From Pseudomonas sp. Choline-02u-1 (GTDB lineage: Bacteria; Pseudomonadota; Gammaproteobacteria; Pseudomonadales; Pseudomonadaceae), in the NCBI RefSeq assembly GCF_002836515.1, contig NZ_PJBC01000065.1, positions 62,001 through 126,000 on the forward strand: a DNA stretch of 64,000 bases. Direction: 5' to 3'. The notes under the pieces are model-generated. The model ran no database searches. It was not told the origin of the DNA and saw only the letters and a program-made list of their open reading frames with translations. This document shows positions 25,628 to 32,752 of this stretch, in pieces. Made by a program: the position numbers and the translations under genes. The stretch's first letter is position 1, and the number at the start of each line of letters is the position of its first letter.

Positions 25628-26324
25628 CTGTTTAAAAAACGTACAGATCTGTTTGCTGTGCGATGAGCCCGCAGAAGCACAAACGCCAATGTGCGAGGCC
25701 TGCGAAACTGAACTGCCCTGGCTCGGCAGCCATTGCCGGAGCTGCGCTTTGCCACTGACTGGACATGGCTTGACCTGCGGCGAGTGCCTGCTAGAGCCGC
25801 CGGCTTTCGAACAGGTCGTCGCGCCCTGGGTGTATGGCTTCCCGGTGGACAGTCTGATTACGCGCTTTAAACACAACGCGAAATGGCCGTTTGGCCACCT
25901 GCTCGCCGACGTTCTCGGCCAATACCTGCAACATCGATTTGACGAGGACTTGCCGAGACCCGATGTGCTGCTGCCGGTGCCGCTGGCGAATAAACGTCTG
26001 CGTCAGAGGGGCTTCAATCAGGCGGCAATGCTTGCACGCTGGTTGAGTGTTTCGCTGGATTTGCCCTGTGAAGCACAGCTTCTGCGGCGGATCATGGACA
26101 CCGACGCCCAGCAGGATCTGGATGCCAAGGCGCGCAAACGCAATTTGCGCAATGCCTTCGCGCTGGCGCCTGAAGCGCAGGTAAGCGGTCGCCATTTCGC
26201 ACTGATTGACGATGTCCTGACCACCGGCGCGACCGCCCGGGCGCTGGCGCGGTTGTTGATGAATGCAGGTGCGGCGCGGGTGGATGTGTACTGCCTGGCT
26301 CGTACGCCGAAACCAGGCTCTTGA
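25590..26324 (+). CDS. comF: ComF family phosphoribosyltransferase-like protein
   Basis: 244-residue ComF/GntX homologue, associated with DNA uptake or use of exogenous DNA. N-terminal zinc-binding cysteines (CLLCDEP, CEACE, CRSCALP, CGECLL) are followed by a type I phosphoribosyltransferase domain with the PRPP loop ALIDDVLTTGATARAL. The ATG 25590 is preceded by TTAAGGAAGAGCG, a good ribosome site, so the reading frame overlaps the BirA box. Divergent from bioB with 90 nt between starts. Confidence 0.88.
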   Translation: MRCQPQYQGQVYICLKNVQICLLCDEPAEAQTPMCEACETELPWLGSHCRSCALPLTGHGLTCGECLLEPPAFEQVVAPWVYGFPVDSLITRFKHNAKWPFGHLLADVLGQYLQHRFDEDLPRPDVLLPVPLANKRLRQRGFNQAAMLARWLSVSLDLPCEAQLLRRIMDTDAQQDLDAKARKRNLRNAFALAPEAQVSGRHFALIDDVLTTGATARALARLLMNAGAARVDVYCLARTPKPGS

Positions 26325-26340
26325 AGACGAGACATAGCCC

Positions 26341-26420
26341 TGTAGGAGCTGCGGCACGCTGCGATCTTTTGATTGTAAAAAACAGGATCAAAAGATCGCA
26401 GCGCGCCGCAGCTCCTACAG
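26341..26420. repeat. REPIN-like inverted repeat pair, family B
   Basis: TGTAGGAGCTGCGGCACGCTGCGATCTTTTG facing its inverse across about 16 nt. This is the first of seven family B pairs. It lies between comF and modE. Confidence 0.9.
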
Positions 26421-26497
26421 AAAACCGTGTTCGGCTTGACTCATGCGCTGCAAGTGGCCAACGTCCCTCTCATCGCCCGAGCCAGAAGCGTTCTGCC

Positions 26498-27262
26498 ATG
26501 TCCACGCCCACCCTGCTGTCCCAACACATCGTCCGCCGCCCGCAGCGCATCGCCCTGCTGCAACACATCGCCGAGCAGGGTTCGATAACCCGTGCGGCGA
26601 AGAGTGCGGGACTCAGCTACAAGGCGGCGTGGGATGCGATCGATGAGCTGAACAACCTGGCGCAGAACCCCTTGGTCGAGCGCGTGGTGGGCGGCAAGGG
26701 GGGTGGTGGCGCGAGACTGTCCAGCGAGGGTGAGCGGGTGCTGCGCCTGTATCAGAAATTGCAGGCGTTGCAGGCGCAGGTGCTGGAGGCGGCGGAAGAC
26801 GCCAGCGATCTGGATTTGCTCGGGCGGCTGATGCTCAGGACCAGCGCACGCAATCAACTGCATGGCACGGTGGCAGCGATTCAGGCACAGGGGCGCAATG
26901 ATCTGGTCCGCCTCGACCTGGCCGGACACATAGCTTTGGATGCGCAGATCACCCACGACAGCACCGTGCATCTGCAATTGCAGATCGGCACAGAAGTGAT
27001 GGCGCTGATCAAGGCTGGCTGGCTTGAACTGTTCGGCACCGATCAGCCCGCCACGCCCGGGCACAATGTCCTGCGCGGCACCATCGAGGCGATTCTCGAG
27101 GCCGAGAACGGCCCCAGCGAAGTGCGCATTTCGCTGCCCAACGGCCAGACCCTTTGCGCCCTGGCCGAACCGCTGCACTTGCACCGCCAAAGCCTGGGCG
27201 TCGGCGATCAGGTGCAGGTGCAATGCGCGCCGTCCAATGTGCTGATCGGCACGCCGCTCTGA
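26498..27262 (+). CDS. modE: Molybdate-responsive transcriptional regulator ModE
   Basis: Molybdate sensor and DNA-binding repressor or activator. 254 residues from ATG 26498: winged HTH (LLQHIAEQGSITRAAKSAGLSYKAAWDAIDELN ... GGKGGGGARLS) at about 15-90, then two Mop/TOBE molybdate-binding repeats at about 120-185 and 190-254 (SARNQLHGTVAAI; GHNVLRGTIEAIL). A frame extending to 26321 reads through the repeat and is rejected. No modABC transporter is in the window, so its targets are elsewhere. Confidence 0.93.
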   Translation: MSTPTLLSQHIVRRPQRIALLQHIAEQGSITRAAKSAGLSYKAAWDAIDELNNLAQNPLVERVVGGKGGGGARLSSEGERVLRLYQKLQALQAQVLEAAEDASDLDLLGRLMLRTSARNQLHGTVAAIQAQGRNDLVRLDLAGHIALDAQITHDSTVHLQLQIGTEVMALIKAGWLELFGTDQPATPGHNVLRGTIEAILEAENGPSEVRISLPNGQTLCALAEPLHLHRQSLGVGDQVQVQCAPSNVLIGTPL

Positions 27263-27332
27263 TCGGCCCTTGCCACAAAAGCGTCATCGACCCGCATTAA
27301 GGTGTTGCCCATAACCAAGCAGGGAGCCTGAT

Positions 27333-29234
27333 GTGAGCCTATTAGAAGAAAACCAATCCACTGATCTGGAAAAAATGGTCGGCCTCAGCCGTCGCGGTTT
27401 CATCAGCGCCGGTGCGTTGTGTGGCGCGGCGATGTTCCTCGGCGGCAACCTGTTGAGCCGCAGCGTCATGGCCGCCAGCGTCAGCGCCGGCAACAGCCGC
27501 CTGCTCGGTTTCGAGAGCATCCCGGCGGCGACCACCGACGGCATCAGCCTGCCCAAGGGCTACAAGTCTTCGGTGCTGATCAGCTGGGGCCAGCCGTTGC
27601 ACAAGAACGGCCCGGCCTTCGACCCGAGCGGCAATGGCACCGCCGCCGCACAGGAAGTGCAGTTCGGCGACAACAACGACGGCATGAGCCTGTTCGCCTT
27701 CCCCGACGACAAAAACCGCGCGTTGATGGCGATCAACAACGAATACACCAACTACCGCTATCTGTATCCGCACGGCGGCATGCCGCAATCGGCCGAAGAC
27801 GTGCGCAAGGCCTTGGCCTGCGAAGGCGTGTCGGTGATCGAAGTGCAGCGCAAGAACGGCCAGTGGCAATTCGTCCAGGGCTCGCGCTACAACCGGCGGA
27901 TTCACGGTAACTCGCCGCTGCGCATCAGTGGTCCGGCCCGCGGCCACGACTTGATGAAAACCGCCGCCGACAAGCACGGCAAAAAAGTCCTCGGCACCTT
28001 CCAGAACTGCGCTAACGGCAAGACGCCGTGGGGCACTTATCTGACGTGCGAAGAAAACTTCACCGATTGCTTCGGCAGCAGCAACGCCCAGCAACAGTTC
28101 GATGCCGCGCAAAAGCGCTATGGCGTAGTTGCGAGCAGCAAAGACATCAACTGGCACCCGCACGACCCGCGCTTCGACATGGCCAAGAACCCGAACGAGC
28201 TCAACCGTCACGGCTGGGTGGTCGAGATCGATCCGTTCGATCCGCAATCGACTCCGGTCAAACGCACTGCTCTGGGCCGCTTCAAACATGAAAACGCCGC
28301 GCTGGCCGAGACCGACGACGGTCGCGCCGTGGTGTACATGGGCGACGACGAGCGTGGCGAGTTCATCTACAAATTCGTCAGCCGCGATCGCATCAATCAC
28401 CGTAACCAGAAAGCCAACCGCGACATCCTCGATCACGGCACTTTGTATGTAGCCAGATTCGATGCCGGCGACGGCAACCCCGATCACCCGAAAGGCCGCG
28501 GCCAGTGGATCGAACTGAGCCACGGCAAAAACGGCATCGACGCCAGCAGCGGGTTTGCCGATCAGGCTGAAGTGCTGATCCACGCGCGCCTCGCCGCCAG
28601 CGTCGTCGGCGCGACGCGCATGGACCGCCCGGAGTGGATCGTCGTCAGCCCCAAGGACGGTCAGGTTTATTGCACCCTGACCAACAACGCCAAGCGCGGC
28701 GAAGACGGTCAGCCGGTGGGCGGGCCGAACCCACGCGAGAAGAACGTTTACGGGCAGATTCTGCGCTGGCGTACCGACCGCGATGACCATGCCTCGAAGA
28801 CGTTTGCCTGGGATCTGTTTGTGGTCGCCGGCAACCCGGGCGTGCATGCCGGAACGCCGAAGGGCGGCTCATCGAACATCACCCCGCAGAACATGTTCAA
28901 CAGCCCCGACGGCCTGGGTTTCGACAAGGCCGGACGCCTGTGGATTCTCACCGATGGCGATTCCAGCAACGCTGGCGACTTCGCCGGGATGGGCAACAAC
29001 CAGATGCTCTGCGCCGATCCTGCGACCGGAGAGATTCGCCGCTTCATGGTCGGGCCGGTGGGTTGCGAGGTGACCGGAATCAGCTTTTCGCCGGATCAGA
29101 AAACCCTGTTTGTCGGGATTCAGCATCCGGGCGAGAACGGCGGCTCGACCTTTCCCGAGCATCTGCCCAACGGCAAGCCAAGGTCTTCGGTGATGGCGAT
29201 TACTCGCGAAGACGGCGGGATCGTCGGCGCCTGA
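27333..29234 (+). CDS. PhoX-type alkaline phosphatase (DUF839), Tat-exported
   Basis: Probable calcium/iron-dependent phosphomonoesterase of the PhoX family, 633 residues. A twin-arginine signal LSRRGFISAGALCGAAMF lies at residues 18-35, followed by a hydrophobic stretch and SVMAAS, so the folded enzyme is exported to the periplasm. Family features include PHGGMPQS, NCANGKTPWGTYLTCEEN, HPHDPRFD and NSPDGLGFDKAGRLWI. The start is GTG 27333 behind AGCAGGGAGCCTGAT. No convincing Pho box is seen in the 70-nt upstream gap, so phosphate control is not shown. Confidence 0.87.
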   Translation: MSLLEENQSTDLEKMVGLSRRGFISAGALCGAAMFLGGNLLSRSVMAASVSAGNSRLLGFESIPAATTDGISLPKGYKSSVLISWGQPLHKNGPAFDPSGNGTAAAQEVQFGDNNDGMSLFAFPDDKNRALMAINNEYTNYRYLYPHGGMPQSAEDVRKALACEGVSVIEVQRKNGQWQFVQGSRYNRRIHGNSPLRISGPARGHDLMKTAADKHGKKVLGTFQNCANGKTPWGTYLTCEENFTDCFGSSNAQQQFDAAQKRYGVVASSKDINWHPHDPRFDMAKNPNELNRHGWVVEIDPFDPQSTPVKRTALGRFKHENAALAETDDGRAVVYMGDDERGEFIYKFVSRDRINHRNQKANRDILDHGTLYVARFDAGDGNPDHPKGRGQWIELSHGKNGIDASSGFADQAEVLIHARLAASVVGATRMDRPEWIVVSPKDGQVYCTLTNNAKRGEDGQPVGGPNPREKNVYGQILRWRTDRDDHASKTFAWDLFVVAGNPGVHAGTPKGGSSNITPQNMFNSPDGLGFDKAGRLWILTDGDSSNAGDFAGMGNNQMLCADPATGEIRRFMVGPVGCEVTGISFSPDQKTLFVGIQHPGENGGSTFPEHLPNGKPRSSVMAITREDGGIVGA

Positions 29235-29243
29235 TCAACCGCT

Positions 29244-29337
29244 TTCGCGAGCAAGCCCGCTCCTACATTTGATCGCCTGTGTGAATGAGAGGATTGGCAC
29301 ACTGCAGATCCATTGTGGGAGGGGGCTTGCTCGCGAA
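29244..29337. repeat. REPIN-like inverted repeat pair, family A
   Basis: TTTCGCGAGCAAGCCCGCTCCTAC facing GTGGGAGGGGGCTTGCTCGCGAA, immediately downstream of the PhoX-type gene. The spacer is about 47 nt. Confidence 0.88.
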
Positions 29338-29441
29338 GAAGCGCTTACAGGCGTCCATATCCAAGGCAAAACCCTCAACCGCTACAGTCTGCGCTACCAT
29401 GCCGAGCCGGACGCAGCAGCCTGCTGCGCGCAGGAGTCAGC

Positions 29442-30416
29442 ATGGCCCACCCGTTTGAAACCCTAACCCCCGATCTCGTCCTGGATGCCGTCGAAAGCAT
29501 CGGTTTTCTCAGCGATGCGCGCATTTTGGCGCTCAACAGCTATGAAAACCGTGTCTATCAGGTCGGCATCGAAGACGCCGAGCCGCTGATCGCCAAGTTC
29601 TACCGTCCGCAGCGCTGGACCAACGAAGCCATCCTTGAGGAGCACCAGTTCACCTTCGAACTGGCCGACATCGACATCCCCGTAGTGGCGCCGCTGATCC
29701 ACAACGGCGAAACCCTGCACGAGCATGCCGGTTTCCGCTTCACGCTTTTCCCGCGCCGGGGGGGCCGTGCACCGGAGCCGGGCAATCTTGATCAGCTGTA
29801 TCGCCTCGGCCAGTTGCTCGGGCGCATGCATGCAGTGGGCGGCACCAAGCCGTTCGAGCACCGCGAAGCCCTGGCCGTGCAGAACTTCGGTCATGCCTCG
29901 CTGAAGACGTTGCTCGAAGGCAATTTCATTCCCAAGAGCCTGCTGCCGGCTTACGAGTCCGTCGCCCGCGACCTGCTCAAGCGCGTCGAAGATGTCTACG
30001 CCGCCACGCCGCACCAGAACATCCGCATGCACGGCGACTGCCACCCCGGCAACATGATGTGCCGCGACGAGATGTTCCACATTGTCGACCTCGACGATTG
30101 CCGAATGGGCCCGGCGGTGCAGGACATCTGGATGATGCTCGCTGGCGATCGCCAGGAGTGTCTGGGGCAGCTGTCGGAATTGATGGACGGCTACAACGAA
30201 TTCCATGATTTCGACCCGCGCGAACTGGCACTGATCGAACCGCTGCGCGCCCTGCGCCTGATGCACTACAGCGCCTGGCTGGCACGGCGCTGGGACGATC
30301 CGGCGTTCCCGCACAGCTTTCCGTGGTTCGGCACCGAACGTTATTGGGGCGATCAGGTGCTGGCGTTGCGTGAGCAGTTGGCGGCGCTGAATGAAGAGCC
30401 GCTGAAACTCTTCTGA
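29442..30416 (+). CDS. srkA: SrkA/YihE family stress response kinase
   Basis: Serine/threonine kinase-like protein of the aminoglycoside phosphotransferase fold, linked in E. coli to Cpx stress and protection from programmed death. 324 residues from ATG 29442 behind CGCAGGAGTCAGC. Catalytic loop IRMHGDCHPGNMM, followed by the metal-binding aspartates IVDLDDCRMGP; an N-terminal nucleotide-lysine segment is LIAKFYRPQRW. A tract of seven Gs lies at 29758-29764 inside the gene. It is flanked by repeats and so probably monocistronic. Confidence 0.9.
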   Translation: MAHPFETLTPDLVLDAVESIGFLSDARILALNSYENRVYQVGIEDAEPLIAKFYRPQRWTNEAILEEHQFTFELADIDIPVVAPLIHNGETLHEHAGFRFTLFPRRGGRAPEPGNLDQLYRLGQLLGRMHAVGGTKPFEHREALAVQNFGHASLKTLLEGNFIPKSLLPAYESVARDLLKRVEDVYAATPHQNIRMHGDCHPGNMMCRDEMFHIVDLDDCRMGPAVQDIWMMLAGDRQECLGQLSELMDGYNEFHDFDPRELALIEPLRALRLMHYSAWLARRWDDPAFPHSFPWFGTERYWGDQVLALREQLAALNEEPLKLF

Positions 30417-30422
30417 TCAAAG

Positions 30423-30501
30423 ATCAAAAGATCGCAGCCTTCGGCAGCTCCTGCCTTGGAATGCATATCCCTGTAGGAGCTGCCGAAGGCTGCGATCTTT
30501 T
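30423..30501. repeat. REPIN-like inverted repeat pair, family B
   Basis: ATCAAAAGATCGCAGCCTTCGGCAGCTCCTG facing TGTAGGAGCTGCCGAAGGCTGCGATCTTTTT; ends in a T run. It starts seven bases after the srkA stop and may act as its transcript end. Confidence 0.9.
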
Positions 30502-30576
30502 TGCTTTCTAACACGACACATCTTTACAACCTCCTTACAATTCTTTCTTTGTCAGCTGCCTGAGCAAGGATTCTGC

Positions 30577-31464
30577 ATGCAAGCCGCCAACCCGCGTCGC
30601 GGGTACATTCTGGGCCTGAGCGCCTACATCATCTGGGGCCTGTTCCCGATCTATTTCAAAGCCATCGCCGAAGTCCCGGCCGTCGAGATCATCATCCACC
30701 GGGTGCTGTGGTCGGCGCTGTTCGGTGCGTTGCTGCTGATGGTATGGAAACACCCAGGCTGGCTGCGCGAGTTGCTCGACAACCCCAAACGTCTGGCGAT
30801 TCTGGCCCTGAGCGGCACGCTGATCGCGGCCAACTGGCTGACCTACGTGTGGTCGGTGAACAACGGCCGCATGCTCGAGGCGAGTCTGGGTTACTACATC
30901 AATCCGTTGGTCAACGTGCTGCTGGGCATGGTGATCCTTGGCGAACGGCTGCGGCGCATGCAGTGGGTGGCCGTTGGCTTGGCTGCGGTGGGCGTGGCGC
31001 AGCAGGTGTGGCAGGTCGGCAGTTTGCCTTGGGTGTCGCTGGCGCTGGCGCTGACTTTCGGTTTCTACGGTCTGATCCGCAAGCAGGCGCCGGTCAAGGC
31101 GTTGCCGGGGCTGGTGGTGGAAACCTGGATGCTGGTGCCGATCGCGATCGCGTGGTTGCTGTTCAACCAGACTGCCACCAGTGTGCAGCCGGCCTTCTGG
31201 ACCACCTCCGAAGCCTGGTGGCTGGTCGCCGCCGGTCCGGTGACGCTGGTGCCGCTGGTGTGTTTCAACGCCGCCACGCGCCATCTGCCTTACACCACCA
31301 TCGGCTTCCTGCAATACATCGCGCCGACCCTGGTGCTGCTGCAAGCCGTGCTGCTGTTTGGTGAGCATTTGTCGTCCAGCACGCTGGTTGCGTTCATGTT
31401 TATCTGGGCCGGTCTGGCGATCTACAGCGTCGACGCGTGGATAAGTTTGCGTCGGCGCGCCTGA
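30577..31464 (+). CDS. rarD: EamA family transporter RarD
   Basis: Inner-membrane drug/metabolite transporter-type protein of 295 residues with about ten hydrophobic segments in two EamA repeats (GLSAYIIWGLFPIYFKAIA opening; LPYTTIGFLQYIAPTLVLLQAVLLFGE near the end). E. coli RarD is linked to chloramphenicol sensitivity; the true substrate is unknown. The ATG 30577 follows CAAGGATTCTGC. The 3' end and following gap contain DnaA-box-like sequences. Confidence 0.9.
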   Translation: MQAANPRRGYILGLSAYIIWGLFPIYFKAIAEVPAVEIIIHRVLWSALFGALLLMVWKHPGWLRELLDNPKRLAILALSGTLIAANWLTYVWSVNNGRMLEASLGYYINPLVNVLLGMVILGERLRRMQWVAVGLAAVGVAQQVWQVGSLPWVSLALALTFGFYGLIRKQAPVKALPGLVVETWMLVPIAIAWLLFNQTATSVQPAFWTTSEAWWLVAAGPVTLVPLVCFNAATRHLPYTTIGFLQYIAPTLVLLQAVLLFGEHLSSSTLVAFMFIWAGLAIYSVDAWISLRRRA

Positions 31465-31649
31465 TCAAAAAACGCACAAAGCTCCGCAGCCCACGGTCCT
31501 CGTGGCCTGCATCGTTCCTTCCCAAGCTTATCCACAGCGTGATCCCCGCCGTTTGTGTGCAAGTCACTGAATGTTGGCGGTTTTTTGACCAACTGACGCA
31601 AAGCCACGGCCGACGTGGCGTGGCGGGCTGTCTCTACAGGTTATCCACA
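31436..31649. promoter_or_regulatory. Cluster of DnaA-box sequences after rarD
   Basis: Two exact consensus DnaA boxes TTATCCACA lie at 31528-31536 and 31641-31649, and a one-mismatch box in the opposite direction (CGTGGATAA) at 31436-31444. They fall in the 223-nt gap between the convergent ends of rarD and gcvR and the last codons of rarD. No AT-rich unwinding element or dnaA/dnaN/gidA genes are near, so this is not the chromosome origin; it could titrate DnaA. Confidence 0.5.
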
Positions 31650-31687
31650 GGCAGGTGCACGTTAAACCTGAATAACCCTGTCTGCGC

Positions 31688-32206
31688 TTAAACCTCTGTG
31701 CGTAACACCAGTTCGACCATCAGATCATCGGCCAGGGTTTCCAGGCGCGCCTGCAGAACGTCCAGCGACAGCGTCAGTGGTACCGCGAGAATCGCCTCGG
31801 CGTGAAACAGCGGCTCACTGCTCATTGGCGCCGGACGTACTTCAGTGACCAGCCGCTCCAGGTTCACACCCTGTTCGCTCAACAGCCGAGTGATATCGCG
31901 GACGATGCCCGGTCGGTCATTGCCGACCAATTCCATGGCGATCGGTTTCCACGTGCAGGACTGCTCCACTCCGCTTTCGGCAATCAATACGCGAATGCCA
32001 TGGGCCGACAGCGCTTGCAGGGCATCGACCAGTTCATCGTAAGCCTCCGCCGGCACGCCCACGCGCAGGATCCCGGCGAACTGCCCGGCCATGCGTGACA
32101 TGCGACTTTCCAGCCAGTTGCCGCCGTGCTCGGCGATGCATTGGGCGATGCGCTCGACCTGCCCGGGCTTGTCCGGGGCAAAAACGGTGAGTACGAGATG
32201 GTCCAT
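31688..32206 (-). CDS. gcvR: Glycine cleavage system regulator GcvR (two ACT domains)
   Basis: 172-residue protein of two ACT domains (about 1-78 and 88-165; second begins PIAMELVGNDRPGIVRDITRLL). GcvR-type proteins bind GcvA or otherwise sense glycine to control the glycine cleavage system. The start ATG 32206 has GAGGGCTGCGCC before it. It sits alone, with repeats upstream. Gcv genes are not in this window, but the sox/glyA operon that makes glycine is. Confidence 0.82.
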   Translation of the reverse strand: MDHLVLTVFAPDKPGQVERIAQCIAEHGGNWLESRMSRMAGQFAGILRVGVPAEAYDELVDALQALSAHGIRVLIAESGVEQSCTWKPIAMELVGNDRPGIVRDITRLLSEQGVNLERLVTEVRPAPMSSEPLFHAEAILAVPLTLSLDVLQARLETLADDLMVELVLRTEV

Positions 32207-32288
32207 GGCGCAGCCCTCTGTTCATGACTTTTGTTATCGAAGGGCAAGTATAGGCAAGGGCTTGTTTTGCGTTGGATGGACCGGCGCT

Positions 32289-32354
32289 TTCGCGAGCAGG
32301 CTCGCTCCCACATTGGCAATGCGATCGCCCCGTGGGAGCGAGCCTGCGCGCGAA
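32289..32354. repeat. REPIN-like inverted repeat pair, family A
   Basis: TTCGCGAGCAGGCTCGCTCCCAC facing GTGGGAGCGAGCCTGCGCGCGAA, upstream of gcvR. Spacer of about 20 nt. Confidence 0.9.
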
Positions 32355-32523
32355 TAGCCGCACCAGCGAGATATCTGACCGAACAAATCGTGTACAACTT
32401 TCGATATTTAGCTGGAACAATCCAACACTTTTTTGAGAACATCCGGTTCCGCGACGTGACCGCAATGCGTCATGAGGTCGCAGAACGACGTAATTAGTCT
32501 GATTTTCACAAGCGCAACTCATC

Positions 32524-32551
32524 ATGTAGTATGCCGCAGCGCGCACTACAT
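32524..32551. promoter_or_regulatory. Inverted repeat upstream of malate synthase
   Basis: Perfect 7-bp arms ATGTAGT and ACTACAT separated by 14 nt, about 200 nt upstream of glcB. Size and spacing resemble a dimeric-regulator operator. No known consensus was matched, so the regulator is unknown. Confidence 0.35.
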
Positions 32552-32752
32552 AACGCTGGATCGATGTCTGCCCAAGGCCCTTCGCAACCCTGAAAGCCCC
32601 GTCAGCAAGGCCTCCAAGCCGTTGATTGGTCCTAGCCCAGCCGCCAGCAATGGCATGTACTGGTCGGCAGGTTTGTGGTTTAAATGGCCAGAAGCTTCAT
32701 TGTTAAATTGACGAGCTGAAAAGCGAAATAGCTGAGCAGAGTGAGGCAAGCA

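Larger units (their letters stand above)
32207..32752. other. 546-nt gap between gcvR and glcB
   Basis: The longest non-coding stretch. It holds a family A repeat pair (32289-32354), then about 400 nt with no convincing reading frame. Within it is an inverted repeat ATGTAGT-N14-ACTACAT (32524-32551), a plausible regulator site for glcB. The last 200 nt before glcB must hold its promoter; I cannot assign -35/-10 boxes with confidence. A small RNA cannot be excluded. Confidence 0.7.

Noticed and set aside
27263..27332. Pho box upstream of the PhoX-type phosphatase
   Set aside because: GCGTCATCGACCCGCATT has only a loose resemblance to paired CTGTCAT repeats, and the spacing is imperfect; phosphate control cannot be claimed.
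27342..28847. 501-codon open frame opposite the PhoX-type gene
   Set aside because: Shadow frame; the plus-strand gene has a Tat signal and family motifs throughout.
31465..31687. Chromosomal replication origin
   Set aside because: DnaA boxes are present, but there is no AT-rich unwinding region and none of the usual origin neighbours (dnaA, dnaN, rpmH, gidA).
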